The notes: a model not told the origin generated them from the sequence alone. Positions 47,830 to 60,470 are shown, numbered from the stretch's first letter. The stretch: 64,000 nucleotides of DNA from Blastobasis lacticolella (GCA_905147135.1 LR990041.1:11655907-11719906), one strand, 5' to 3'. Made by a program: numbers and translations.

Positions 47830-49410
47830 TGGACCCGCCTCAATGCAACCCCAAATGCAATTGTGTACATTCGCGCGGGATTGAGTTACAATAATGATCG
47901 AAACATTTGCATCTATGCGGCCGGTGATAGTTCCGACTAGTGCACGGGGGGTAATTTAATATTCTGTAGGTTGTTACGTATCTATAATGTATATGGCTTT
48001 AGCCATAATAGGCGGGGTAATTGGTGAGATTCTACCTATTTACCGTACCTACCTGCCTATTCGGTATACGAGTACATAATTACACAAGTGAATTCTCAAG
48101 GTCTATTAAAAATACAATGCCTTTTAAATATTATTAAGTAAATAGACCTCGCTGGACCTCGCACGCGTTTGCAGTTACACAGGAAACCTGAATGTTGAAA
48201 CGTGTAAAAATAAATGTTTGCACACTTTATTTCCAATCGTTTCCGTAATGTGGTCGCCATCGAACAGTCGCCCCCCTGCGTCCCCCTCGCCGGCCCTGCG
48301 TGGTCATTCCACAAATTGCTCTTTCCCAACAAAATTGTCAATAAAACTCATCTGATTCGCAGTTAAATAACATTATTAATTTATGCGTTGTAATATGGCG
48401 CAAACGTCCGCGTTATCCCGTGTAAATTATTAATAGTGCTGGGGTAAAAATTAAGCTTAAACCGAATGGGTAGTTCGCAGCGACAGTTCCGTTTTATGTG
48501 TCTATGTTGGGGTTAATTTCGCATCCGCGACAGCTTTGAATACTCAATGGATTATCGAGTAGCTAACTAGCGGGCAACCGTTGAAACTTATTGAAGTTCC
48601 ACAATAAGTCTGACCTGAATATTCCGAGCGAGCGAATTTCCGTGTAACGCACTTAAAAGGGAAATGATTCCCCCGCGAGACGTTGTCTTAACAGAAAGCG
48701 ATTACACAAATCTGAAGAAGCTATTAATCCGGCTCACTGCCCCCGAATGGCATCACGGTTTGTTTAATAAAATCGCGAATTTACATATCAAAACCTACAA
48801 AGGGCCATAATTGGAGCCGATGACTTAGAAAACGTAGTGGGAGCCGCCCGTGCCACCCCGCACAACAAACAAAGGAATTATACCCGCCTCAAGAAACTTT
48901 TAGCAATGGAAAGCGCCTTAACAAACAGACGCGTGTGTATCTAATGAAATTCCTATGGTTGCATAACATACCCCCGGCTGCGTTATTAGCGAATTATTTC
49001 TCCCGTACAATCTTTGAAGGCGCTTGCTCTTTCGGAAAAGTTGTTAAGAAAATGGGTTGAGATCTTTTCGGGGTTTCATTAGTTTGTAACTATGCGGTGT
49101 GCTACGCGAGGCATCTAATTTATTGGGTAGGCGTAGCCGGGGAGCGAATGGGCAGCGCCGTTTGGAACGGCCCGGAGTTGCCGAATCACGCGCTTTGAGC
49201 GCCGCCGCCGCGACACGATTCGTTAGGAGACAAATGTTTGGATTCAATTCCGAACGTTTTTACCACCGTCATTAGTGACGGTGGGCTTATGCCGCGGTCC
49301 CCGGCAGCTACTGGCTTTTTCAATAAATAGGTTTTATTGTTGATTTCGTTATGCTTCCGCCCGCTATCGTTCGGCCCGAACATAACGTGCGAATGAATTT
49401 ACTACGAAGC
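47830..49410. promoter_or_regulatory. Large repeat-free CpG/ATTA-rich tract, candidate regulatory cluster
   Basis: About 1.6 kb without recognised repeats, with many CpG and ATTA/TAAT cores (cattattaatttatg near 48371, aaattattaatag near 48424, gcgaattatttc near 48988) and an exact 9-bp palindrome at 49263-49284. Lying in the large dac intron, it is a prime candidate for conserved enhancers. This is inference from composition; I cannot measure conservation. Confidence 0.3.
49263..49284. other. CCACCGTCA-TTAG-TGACGGTGG palindrome
   Basis: Exact 9-bp GC-rich arms with a 4-base spacer. It could fold as a tight hairpin in RNA or bind a dimeric protein. It sits in the repeat-free tract. Confidence 0.5.
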
Positions 49411-50684
49411 ATTAATTTGACACTTGTTCTTTGGAGCGATGTCTAATTGCCGTTTTACAGGTAGTCTTCGCGCTGTCTGCTTAAAAATACTTAGACATTC
49501 CACAGTAAAAGGTGTAAAAACAATACAATTCGATTGCTCATTACAACGTGGAGCCAGTCAAGCGATCATGGAATGTGACCACAAAGACGCTAATAAAACG
49601 GGTATTTCTTACAAAAATGTTTACCGGAGCACAATTCTGAGGCGCGGCGAATCGCTTACCGACTCTGCTCAAATTACTCGTAGCTGAGAAACCACAACAA
49701 AAACTGTAAGTATTCATTTCTAAGATTTTTAACCCTCGATTGCATGGGTAAAATTTAATTTGGGCAAGATAACTTTTATTAAAATTTGTTATATAATATC
49801 TGTGGTTAGATAGGCATTGGGTCACAACAAGTGGTTGTACATAGCCTTGCAACAATGGATGGACCTTTTTTGCAATTATTTATACATTAACTTCATTTCA
49901 CAGTAATATATCTACATCATAGGAATACAGTGTTCATTCAGCATAATAATAATGTTATCCATAGACATTATCTGTAAAATTTCATATATACTCGTATGTA
50001 AGTACGCAAAAGACAGTCCCCGCGCGTATTTCTTCCCCGGTTGAATTTAAATCGTCAACCACTTTCACGAAAACATTCGCACAATTATCTTGTAAAAACT
50101 AATGGTATGCCCCGGCGTCGCCCGCGCGGGCCGAGGGCGCGGGGAGGGGTGCCATCAATCCCGAAGCAGCGCGAAGCGTCGCGATGAATTATCGAATCTA
50201 TTAACTCGTGAGATTACGGATTCCACGGTAGTGTTACAGAGTACACGTGCTGTAGACGGGGCTTTTAGAGGAATTGAATGGGCGTACAAAAAAGAATTAA
50301 AAACAGGGCAAAAAATCTACTTATGTAATTAAAACATAATTATAAAGAGTGAGAGTAAAATATATTAATAGGAAATCAATTGCGATAGTCGAATGTAGGC
50401 TGGCAATTATTTTACTTATTTAAGCTCTCTCATTTGAAAAACTTGCCAATCAACCAATATTCTTTCAGTCGTTTGTCAAAACCCTTTAAAATTATACATT
50501 AAAAAAAATTTGCGTATCCCAGTCTAAATCTCAAGAGGTCTGTGGCGCTAAATCTCTCCGGCAGACGATTTGTACTAATTATAACGCGCGAACGAGCAAC
50601 GTCGCGATTAGCCCGCGGCCGGCGACGGGATGGCAGCAGTTGCTGTCACGAGAGCGATCGGGTTCTTCCGACGAGAAGCTAAGC

Positions 50685-50762
50685 TGGGAAGAAAGATTTG
50701 GAAAGGCTGCAAGTGGATGCTGGATGGCCTACGTCCAGCAGTGGAGTAGTATAGGCTGATAT
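50685..50762 (+). mobile_element. LINE 3' end (RTE-like), degenerate scrap
   Basis: 'gctgcaagtggatgctggat' and 'ggcctacgtccagcagtgga' then 'ataggctgat' match the extreme 3' coding end of the 28823-28992 element, followed by a T-rich stretch. Confidence 0.6.
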
Positions 50763-50876
50763 TTTTTTTTATTAGATTATGATTCGTTATGGCATTATTT
50801 ACACTTAGAGAGATATTTGTGGTATACCTTTGTTTCCTTCTCTCAATACTAAGAGATAGCTTTATCTATGTCGCGC

Positions 50877-50915
50877 CATGACCAAACCACTTGTGCAAGC
50901 CGTGGTTTGGTTATG
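50877..50915. other. 14-bp-arm hairpin
   Basis: catgaccaaaccac (50877-50890), 11-base loop, gtggtttggttatg (50902-50915); 13 of 14 positions are Watson-Crick and the last is a G-U pair. No repeat family is recognised. Confidence 0.55.
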
Positions 50916-50977
50916 TATTGCATAAGCTTTAGGGATACGTGTTAAATTATGTGTCTAAACCTGGAAAAGAGATCCCG

Positions 50978-51240
50978 TAAGCCAGGATTTGGCATATCAA
51001 GTAATTACAGTGGACCGACTGCCATCTGACCCCCATGACCCTGCTACCAGAGGAACCTGACCAGATTGGATCTTGATTACACAGTCAATCGCCCTAATGT
51101 GCAGGATTCATCACTATATTTACCCTCACCGTAAGAGCATCGGTTAGTATTCCACTAATGTATATAACTCAGAAAAGGGTTATTGGTACATATCCACAGC
51201 GAGATTCGAACCCGGTACCTCTCGGTTACGAATTGGATAC
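50978..51240 (-). mobile_element. tRNA-derived SINE family, head-containing copy 5
   Basis: The minus strand begins 'gtatccaattcgtaaccgag', 'aggtaccgggttcgaatctc' (B box ggttcgaatct, near 51200-51212), then 'gctgtggatatgtaccaata', and the body with 'ggttcctctggtagcagggt' and 'ccactgtaattacttgat'. It is the best head of the family in the window and shows the tRNA origin. Confidence 0.75.
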
Positions 51241-51885
51241 ACTAAGGATATAGAGTGATATTTTATACCAAATCAGACGAAATAGCGGATGTAAGAAAGT
51301 TTATAAACTAGATATACAAAAGTAAGTCCTGTTTGGTGTGAAATAAAAAACACAACGGATATTATTCAATGCAAGGCGTCGATTCAGAGGCGGCAGTGGT
51401 GGCACTCCACCACACGTGCTGGGCATAGCAAGGCACTTTGTAACCTAACACGTGGGGAACAAAAGAGGCGACAGGACCAAGTGTCAATATCCTCATTGGA
51501 TGGCACAAGGTGCCCGTATGCAGTATGCAGATGCACTCAACTGCACAATAGCACAACGCTTGCGTGTGGGAAGTACTGGTGGAAATGTACCTACCCTATC
51601 TGTATATAAAGAAGTACACAGGGCTACACATGAAGTCACACGGATTTAAAACGGTTCTTAAACTTATCGCCGCAAGAGTTAAAATCGATTGACGTATTGA
51701 TGCAATTCTGATGTTAACTTGTCACGAATTATTTTTATAAAATTTTAGTAGACAGTAACGAGTTCAATTTAGATCTTCATTTTATGACTGGCTATTCTCT
51801 TAGTTCCTACAGTCAGCTGCAGATATAAAAGTATGGTGACGAGGCCCGTTCGCTCAGCAGTAAACTGTGTACTTATTTTTCTACT

Positions 51886-52040
51886 CAGTGACTAAACGAG
51901 CAGACAGTCCACCTGATGGTAAATGGTAACTGTCGCCCATAACATCAATAATTCAACAAAAATGTAGTACCGCAGGTGCGATGTTACTGTGAGGACTAAG
52001 ATTAAATGCCTGTAATTGCCCTGGCTACCTTATCCTTTTA
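51886..52040 (+). repeat. Dispersed repeat family C, copy 3
   Basis: 'gactaaacgagcagacagtc', 'cacctgatggtaaatgg', 'cgcccataacatc', 'actgtgaggactaagattaa' and 'gccctggctaccttatcctt' in the same order as 33231-33549. Confidence 0.65.
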
Positions 52041-52094
52041 ACCGTAACCGTACTATAAATATCAGATCATTGGTAATTTACCCAAAGTCTAATT

Positions 52095-52190
52095 CAATGT
52101 GTACCGCCCTTTATACTACCTACCATATTTTTTGTATCTGTACTTGTGTTCTCTGGTGTGCAATAAAGAGTTTTGTATTGTATTGTATGT
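52095..52190 (+). repeat. Probable retroelement 3' end with TGTAT repeats
   Basis: 'ggtgtgcaataaagagttttgtattgtattgtatg': a polyadenylation-like aataaa followed by short pentamer repeats. A similar 'gcaataaagagtttacatac' end is at 33767-33788. Confidence 0.4.
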
Positions 52191-52652
52191 GTTTACTAGA
52201 TTTAAATGTAACAAAAAGTAACAAGCTAAAACAAACGGGAGAAGCAGCATCACGTTTATTCTTATCTTTTTCCTTTCCTTTCCTTAAAGAAAATTACCAT
52301 AAAGAAGAATCGCACTGAAATCAAGTAAAATCATAATAAAAGTCGTTACATTACATTGTTTCTGATCCTTAGATAGCTCATAAATTTTCGGTCCCCGCAA
52401 CTTTAAGCACAAAGAAATGAAGCATTCGGAAAGTTCCCTCGTAAGAAACCTTTCAAAACCGATTAATGTCTGTATTCCGACCCCCTAAAGAGTTGGAAAC
52501 ACGAAATGGAATTATGCATTCCCCCTAAAAGTCGCCATTAGAATTAGAGCCACAATTTATTTGGTACCGGCCACAATATGAACGCGTTTCCTGCGGGTTC
52601 ACTGAGTCGATGTGATCTCCACTGATTTCGCACTCCATATTGCAACTTCTTT

Positions 52653-52745
52653 TTAAGGGTATATTCCGGGTTTCCTACTGCGTATCTTTGTTGACAAGTA
52701 GCCCGATATTTCCGAACAAATATTTCGCCCGGAACATACCCTTAA
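52653..52745. mobile_element. TTAA-flanked mini-element (piggyBac-type MITE candidate)
   Basis: TTAA (52653-52656) is followed by gggtatattccggg. The other end is cccggaacatacccTTAA (52742-52745). The terminal inverted repeats are 14 bp with one mismatch (16 more pairs if the TTAA-flanking bases are counted), and the inside is about 57 bases with no coding capacity. Duplicated TTAA at both ends is the hallmark of piggyBac-superfamily insertion, and a piggyBac transposase relic lies at 47326-47650. Confidence 0.6.
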
Positions 52746-52960
52746 AATGTGTGATAATAACCGCGATAGTTTAAAACTACTAAGAAAGACTGGTGTCTCG
52801 ACACACCTCTGCTTTACTCTTGCTTTTTGTACAAAACATGTACAGTGAGGTTGTGGAATAATACCTGGAGAGGTTTTCCCTGAAGAGTACAACATGGAGT
52901 TCTTCAAGAAATGGGTGGAAAGGTTCTTACGGGGTCGGCAATGCGTGGGTTATGCCCCTG

Positions 52961-53010
52961 GTATTGCGAACGTCTATGGGCTGTGGTGACTGCTTCCCAT
53001 CAGGTAGTAG
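52961..53010 (+). repeat. Dispersed repeat family D, scrap
   Basis: 'gtattgcgaacgtctatggg' and 'ctgtggtgactgcttcccat' then caggtag match the start of the 20811-20882 copy. Confidence 0.5.
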
Positions 53011-53087
53011 TAGTATATATACGGTCAAATACACAAGGGGCGGTATTCAAAAGTCTCTGTAGCCTTATATTTGTTCGACTTTGACTT

Positions 53088-53345
53088 TGTTCAATTGACC
53101 ACCATCTCACCTGGTGGAAAGTGACGATGCGGCCGAAGATGGAGCATGCCAGACTGGCATGCTCCATCCAGGAACAGCCTATTCACTCTAACCTTGAAGG
53201 CGTTTAGATTATAATGATCAGGGAACACACTCGCAGGCAACATATTCCGTTCCTTAGCTGTACGCATTATAAAGGTTTTTTCCTTTACGATATTACACTC
53301 CAACAACGAGTGGAGTAGTCTGCAGCTGAAGTGGAGCATCCTTCA
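53088..53345 (-). mobile_element. LINE 3' end, family B, with C-terminal coding (Jockey/CR1-like)
   Basis: A minus-strand frame of 82 codons includes RTAKERNMLPASVFPDHYNL then NAFKVRVNRLFL and a tail ending HFPPGEMVVN. The block 'R-A-x-x-x-N-LP-x-S-VFPD-YNL--FK-R-N--L' is the conserved C-terminal end of Jockey/CR1-like LINE proteins. The frame is intact to its stop at 53091. The 3' noncoding part overlaps the 'accaccatctcacctggtgg' repeat also seen at 42881. 5'-truncated. Confidence 0.8.
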
Positions 53346-53639
53346 CTATATTACAGGGAGGCATTTTACCTGTATAAAATTTAAAACACTAATGGTAGGT
53401 AGATGTTTATCAAGAAACTCATGCAAGACTAACAAAACTCAGTGGAATTTAATTGAAAGAGTGTACCCTCATACTTTGTAAATTAACAATTCAATCAGAA
53501 CTTGAGAACTCCTCAAACACACAGAAAGTTGTAAAATGATCTTAAACGGCGGCGGAGACATGCAAACACATTAATTTATAGGTACCAGAACAAACTTTTA
53601 AGTCTTGGAAACTTTTGCATTAGAGGTCGGGTCGGGAAA

Positions 53640-54360
53640 GCAATTATGGTTACATTTATTCCCCGAGTTGTTTGTTTGCTAACTCGCTTCCATTTCCGTT
53701 ACATTTGACTGCGGGCCGGTTGCGGCCCGGCCCGGGCGCCGGCGAGTCCTCCCCGTTTATAGCCTCTAAACATACGATTCAATTTGCGATTACAGCATAT
53801 GATTAAATGCTTAATTCACGCAACATTGTTGTTATTGGCTCCAATAAACATTTCAACAAAACAAGCCCGCTGTCAAATAAATCCAACAAATATTTTAATG
53901 GCGGCCGCGCATCGGCCCTCTTTATTGGCCGCATAAAATGGTCCGCGTAAAACGCGAGCCACCCTCGCGGACAAAGTCTCTAGCCGAACTATAAAATAAA
54001 TCTAGCGAGTTATCGTCCACAATAAACAGTCGCCGCGGAAGGCTATCGTCAATTCCCACGCAAAGTTGCTGTTAATAAAAGCAACAAAATTATATATTCA
54101 AGAGTTAGGAGGTGGTGGTATGGCAGTTAGGGCCTTCTACGTGGTCCGAGTTACAATGCAAATTGCCGTGGAGGGGTGCGCCGATGCCCTCTAACTGTGC
54201 GACTGGCAAAGATGGCCGCCGTAATGGCGAAATGAAATTATTAAGCATTGTCTTGTGAAATCGGCCGCAGTCGACACCTGAGTCCGCCGCTGGCGAAGTC
54301 TTAGTGTGGACATTCCGCGCGTTCCGCCCGCGTCTAACCTTCAAACTTGTACGAGTATCG
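53640..54360. promoter_or_regulatory. CpG-rich repeat-free block, candidate regulatory DNA
   Basis: It contains a dense GC stretch (ccggttgcggcccggcccgg near 53717), then TAAT/ATTA and ATAAA sites (catatgattaaatgcttaat near 53797; ttattggccgcataaaatgg near 53921). A 95-codon minus frame (54105-54392) has no domain. The regulatory call is inference. Confidence 0.28.
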
Positions 54361-55539
54361 CTCTTGAAAACTTTTAGATAAATATAGTTCAAATTTCGTG
54401 AGTTTTAGCAATTCAGTTTAAAATGATCCTTCCGTGCAAGAGTCATGGAATCGACGCGGCCGCGACGAGCCCTCTGTCCGGAGGCACTTCCACTCGTTTC
54501 CAACGTCAAGACATTACTTACAGCCCCTCGACTGAGAGCTTTGTATTAAAATTTAAATCTACTTTGCAAAGTGTATTTTATACACGTGGTCTTGCAATTT
54601 TGATCGTTCATAAAGCTCCGAATAGCTCCTATTATTACGTTTTACCTTAGCGTTATTGGGTGTTACACATCCCCCGAACCATTCCTGCTAGCATTCCGAC
54701 TAAGTCTCCTATGGATGTAGTATGCATAATGTTAATGTATTATAGATGCTTTAATTACTTGTTTGCGGTTCTGCAGCGGCTGCTTCGATACAGCCGATCG
54801 AGGTACTAGAATTTTATACGATGTATAAAACTTCTTCATCACTTCAATTTACTTATTAACAAAGTAATCAAGATCGATATTAATAGAGTAACTAATCGCT
54901 GAATCTAAATGTTGCAAGTATGCAAACGTCAACCACGTTGAAATAAAGATTAATGGGAAATCGATATAAAAATTCGCAGCGTCTTTAAAAAAAATAATTT
55001 CAAAATTTGTTTTAGCCAACAAAGGGCCGGATCCGGATCCCTTTACTTATTGGCGAGGCGAAATTCCTCTTTAATCCGACGCATGCCCAGTACGTATTTT
55101 TAATTTCACACAAAAAGCTTCGAGTCGGTGATCAATCAAAACACCCGCTCGTTTCTTTTTTTCTATACTCCATTGCAGTATACTTTCCTCTCTGTAACCG
55201 CTATAAATGTGCTTTTATTATTTTGTTTGCAAAAAATTGGATACGTTTTGAATTAAATTAGTTTGATGGATTTTTGTTGGCGATGCTGGAGCAGTGCAGG
55301 GAGCTGGGCCGCCATTAAAGTCGGATGCCTAATTATGTTGTTACTGCAAGGACACCAATGCACCATTACTTGCCAAATTGACTCGCTCCCAATTGCCCCG
55401 ATGTTTTCCCTGGTGAAGGGGCAGGTAAAAAAGTTTTATCTGCCATGGTAACCCACATACGGATGGGTTAGCGCAACTAGATGTACGTGTCTTTTACTAT
55501 GTTATTGTCCGCCAAATTAGAATATAGTGCCGACCGTTT

Positions 55540-55735
55540 CTCTTTTCGGATCCTGGGGCCCTATTTTTGAACCGCTCAATTGAAAATTTTCAATTTTGAT
55601 AGTCGGTATGAAAAATTCAATTATTTAATTCAATAATTTTCGATCCCTTTCGGTGTTGCCAATGATTTTTAAAATTATACAATTTTTCACCCCGAAAATA
55701 AAAATTGAAAACCGTTGTTAAAGAAGAGCCCCTGG
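55540..55735. mobile_element. Possible MITE with CCTGGGGC-type ends
   Basis: The left end 'cctggggccctatttttgaa' and the inverse of the right end 'ccaggggctcttctttaaca' are similar. The inside is very AT-rich with self-complementary gaaaattttc-type motifs. No clear 8-bp target duplication is seen, so the boundaries are tentative. Confidence 0.35.
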
Positions 55736-55795
55736 ATGTCATAGGTACCTATTAAAACACACCGATTGTTTGGCGACTCTAAAAGCCAATGCCTT

Positions 55796-55975
55796 GGATA
55801 GTTAGAGCATACTAGGAACTCCGTAGACCAGAAGATGGGCAGCAGCTTTTTCTGTCGGTTTTAACACTGCTGATGTCCAACCTGCCAAGTGCGAAGATTT
55901 TTGCAAAACTCTCCACTACGCTAAAATGGAGGAGGCTCAAGACCAGCAGTGGACTGTTACAGGTTATTGGCAATA
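55796..55975 (+). mobile_element. Dispersed repeat family A, diverged copy
   Basis: 'ccgtagaccagaagatgggc', 'agcagc', 'aacactgctgatgtccaacc' and 'gaccagcagtggactgttac' keep the family A order with many changes. Confidence 0.45.
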
Positions 55976-56707
55976 ATAATATAGGTATCTCTAAAATTAA
56001 AAGGGCTGAATATCGACCATGATCTAATTAGAAAAACGCCGTGGTTCATAACAACATGCTCGTCGCAACCTAACCCTACTGTGACCTAATGACGTTTTTG
56101 ATAAATTCGGTTTTGTAGCAATTTTCAAATATAATAAATAGCGGCAGTAGGCATTAATATACATCCAATATCCTCCAATTCAGACGACCGGTTTTTAAAT
56201 TCAACGCATTATTTAACCTACAGAGGATAATTTAACCTTTTGACTTGTATTAGGATTAATGATTTTTCGGAAGATCGATATTAGGACATTAAAACTTTAG
56301 GACAAATAACATTAGGACAATGAATGCTTTAGCATTGATAATCAATATTTAGAAAACTATAGGAACAACAACAATAATAGGAAATTTGTAATTTTAGTTT
56401 AAAATGGGAGTACTCTCTAATTTTATTATTTCATGTGTTTAAAGAAATCTTTAGTGACCACTGGTGATAGATCTCCTAACAAATCATTGTCATGCAAGAG
56501 CATTGCGAAGCGAACGCAAATGAAGCCAGTTGGACATGTTTTTACACACATTGCAAATATTTGACTAAATAGTTTCTTCTTGATCACGAGACTATGTAAT
56601 CTAACTTGTCATAGACGTAATAACAATAATAAAATACAAAAATTTCCTTAAAAAATCAGCCTTCTCAAACATGTTGTACGTTCATATGTTTTTTACTATA
56701 CCTATTC

Positions 56708-56918
56708 CTTACACTCTTGGGTGTCGTACAAGGCGACTAATGTTTTCGAAAGAAATCTAGAAAATGGAAAATGGGCCGCAGCGTTTTCTATTGTTATATT
56801 TATTACACTGCGATTGCTAACCCACTTGCCAAGCATGGAGATTATGGCAATAAACACCCCTTTCCGTGGGAGAGGTCCTGAGTCCTGCAGTGGACTGTTA
56901 TGGGATGTGCTGATGATT
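56708..56918 (+). mobile_element. Dispersed repeat family A, copy 4
   Basis: 'ttacactcttgggtgtcgta', 'caaggcgactaatgttttcg', 'ggaaaatgggccgcagc', 'ttacactgcgattgctaacc', 'agcatggagattatggcaat' and 'cctgcagtggactgttatgg', then tgatgatt. Same strand as the 46631 copy; lacks its 5' 80 bases. Confidence 0.65.
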
Positions 56919-58719
56919 CCTTCATTGATATGTATTTGAGTGAAATCGATTTTTAAGATGAATGTTCATATCTAACATACCCAAACTCACATGTTCCCAG
57001 GTAATTTACAATTAACGCCATGGGACCAGAAAGTCGAGCTTTCAAAAATCTTATTCATGTCTCTAACCCCACATGTCCTGTCCAAAAAAAGCCAATAGGA
57101 TTTAAAATAAATTTTAACGACAAACCGAAGCTTTTTACGTTTAAAAGATAAGATTATGTAATCTTCAGTTCAAGCCGGCAATCTGCGCTAAATCCTATTT
57201 CGACAACACGCAACGGTGGTTTTTAAAGCACGCTCTCGAAATCAGGATCACTCCCACACTCTTACAAAGATCTCTCGCGATGTAGATCCTTTTTTGTGCA
57301 CCTATCTTCCTTTATGCAATGTCGCCTGTGGTGACAATAGGTTTTTCCACCATCTTTTAATCTGGTGTAATTACAATTTCTGGAATTTAAATCCTGTTAC
57401 AGTTTTTATAACTCCACCTACCTACGTCAACAATACAATGATTTAATGTTGCCTAGGTTTTTTATATCGGTATTAATGTTAGGTAAGTCGTGGTTCTTTT
57501 TTCTCCTTACCTATATCTTCTAAAACAATGAAAACAGGAAGTTGTCAAATAGTAACGTTTTATAAGTAACTAATATTTGTAATTTAGTTCGGATCTATCC
57601 GGAGTCGCTGCCCGAATTTTTTCACAAACCTCGTAAGCGACTGTAACACGTACTGAACAAACAAAGAAACACATTACAAAGCCATAAACCAAGCAACAAA
57701 GGCACCGACGAATACGTGTTGAAACTGATCCATCATGTCTCCTTTTAAAATAACAAAAAACTCATACGATCCACACAACAGATGTTTTCGACAAAAAAAC
57801 CGACCCCTATCGACTAGTTAGAGACGCCAGCTATAATTTCTATTAAAAATAACTGTAATTTCTTAAATTATCTTTCTATCGTAAACGTTTAAATGCAAAT
57901 TTGGCATCCTGATGTATTAATGTGGCCTTAGTTTTGACAAATTGGTGGTGAGCTCGTGTCAGGGAATTAATTTTGTGGTACACTTTGGCTAACTTTGACA
58001 GGTGCTTCCTAAACGCGCTCTGGTTACGTCTTCATTCCACGTATGTTCGAATTTTATTTGAATAACTTTTTTGTTATTAAATTGAAACATAACTGTTGGA
58101 CCAGAGCTTCCGCCACATTAGTGGAAAGTTTTGCCATAATTAAACTACCAATGACGAAAAACAAGTACGGCAACGTCAGCGCATTACATCAACGATCATA
58201 ATGTTCAGGTAACGTAAAACGTCCATTGTTAGGAAGGTAAATTAAGTTGTTTTCCGTTATTACGTCTGCGTTTGTGTTCTAAGATAAAGATAAAAATGAG
58301 ATCATTTTGTGTTTGCGTGTATCAGTTTTTAATTTGCTCTCAACATACCTACTGCTGATAAAGTAAAATCTATGGAAACTACGCGATATTTGCTTGAGTG
58401 CTAGTAAAACTGTTATAAATGTAGATAAGTTCTCGTGTACGTACCTACTTGCACGTGCCATGACAATACCTTTCATTAGGCACACCGTACAGACATTGCA
58501 CAATACACTCAAAGTTTTATCGTTACTCAACCGATATAACATGAAATACAACCATCAATATCTAAAAGCAAACATAATATCGACCAATAAAGAGTCCGCA
58601 TATCAACATGCAAAATTCCAATTAGATTCCAAACATATGAATGTGATAAGCCAACTGTTATTGAAGTCCTTTATCTATGTAATTAGAAAGGAACTAAGCT
58701 GTAACCATTTGTATTTATA

Positions 58720-60470
58720 ATGGGAACATTCGAGTGCCATTCAGCTATTTACTTGATAACGTATGAAACGGTTGCATTAACGGTCTAATGGGAATTTATT
58801 GACATGGCCAGCGATTAAGGATTGTAAAAAAATAGTTATTGTTTCATCGCCATAGCCACGTAATCAATTGCATTTCTAATACAGTTGATTTTAAAGTTCC
58901 CCGTCTTTTTATTAGTGCATCGCGTTCATTGCCTATCGCAGCACGTAATCTGCGAGATCGTTTTCTAGTAATTGTGACGTCCGTGTGAAATGCTCAGTGC
59001 ACAGCGCGATGCGAATGAGTGCCAAGCGAATAACAAATCTATAATCAACGTTTCCGCAGTAATTATTACGGGGAAACGCGAGAAAGCCATCAACCTTTCA
59101 ACATTTGCTCATATCGAGCTGGTGTGTTGTTTAATTTTTCAACTGGTTGCCGCAGCACGGGTAATGATAAAACATAAGAAGAGGCACTGAAATATAAATG
59201 AAATTGTCAAGTGGGACGCGGGGACTAAAGGTAATGGGCGGCGGCCGTTAGCAGACATTCAAAAAATTATCTGGGTGGAATCGGGCGCGGCGCCGGCGCG
59301 GCCGGATTCGTCATGAGGGAGTGCGCATCAAATATTCAATTTTAAAACAGCCGCTAAAAGCGAAACGTCATCGCGAACGCAGACGCAGCTGAGACTAGGC
59401 GATTTACAAATTTTACTACAGATGGGGCACGCCGCACGCACTCCAGGAAAGAGATAAGTAACAAATTGCATTAGCAAAAATGAAGATGAAAAAAAAAACA
59501 ACGTCTCAGATGTCGCGAGATTACCTCCCATAAATGTTTAGAGGGTGTGTTAGTGACATTGCACGAAATGTTTCATGTCCCTTGAAAATTATGCTGTCAA
59601 GAACAAGAAAACGGCGCGGAGTAGGAAAAATTTCATTAGCGCCAATCAAAATGACGAGGTCCAAAATGAAGCTCGCAAAGAGAGTCGTAATCACGGAGTG
59701 GAGCGGCGGACCCCCTCGACGTGAGGTCTTATTAAAGGAATAATATTTACAAAACGAGACGCCTCAGAAATCCCCAAATTAAGATCTCGCCGAAACCCGC
59801 CCAACTTCCACAAAGTGGAATCATTAAATTAAAAATGTAAACTTTTCTCTTAGCAAGGTAATGGGCATCCCGATGTAGATAAATAGATGGAATAGCTGCA
59901 AAAAGGAGCATTTTCCTGTTCATTAAATTTTTCCTTCGCTTTTTTATTTCGACCCCTGGTGCTAATTTTGTTGGAATTCACGCCCCTCAGCCCCACCCGC
60001 TGGGGCTCAATCACAGAAATTTTATATCCGGAATTAAATAAGTATCCGACAGTATTACGGACCAAATTTAATATGAGCTTATTTTAGAAAAGTAAGTCCC
60101 TTAATTAGACTGCGCCATGCATATTGGATTTGACTTTTAATCTGATATCTTCAATGTACTGGACGGTCGTTCAAGAAAACTTTATTATCAAAGTCGTTCC
60201 CGACATTTTATAGCGTAATTGTGGAGGTCAATCAGGGAAGGAATATTCTCATCAGTGGCGTCTTATTGCTGGGGGTGGTTTGTGCTGCTAACTCGATTGT
60301 CGGTAAGAGCAGCCGTAGATCGCTGCGGGAAACGTCAGCGCGCTCGGTAGCAAATGCAATTATTCCTACTAATATGCCGTCTGCAACCGCCGGCCCGGCG
60401 CCCGACGCGCTGCTCCGGCGATGGCGCCCTTTAACTGTTTCGAGGGGATCATTTCCAATTTGGTTATAAC
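58720..60470. promoter_or_regulatory. Long repeat-free CpG/ATTA-rich tract, candidate regulatory cluster
   Basis: About 1.7 kb with no recognised repeats. GC islands (ggcgcggcgccggcgcggcc near 59283) alternate with ATTA/TAAT-rich stretches. Short frames on both strands include a plus frame at 60221-60469 that begins with a hydrophobic stretch (ILISGVLLLGVVCAANS) resembling a signal peptide but followed by unrecognisable sequence. I treat the frames as chance and the tract as candidate dac regulatory DNA (inference). Confidence 0.25.
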
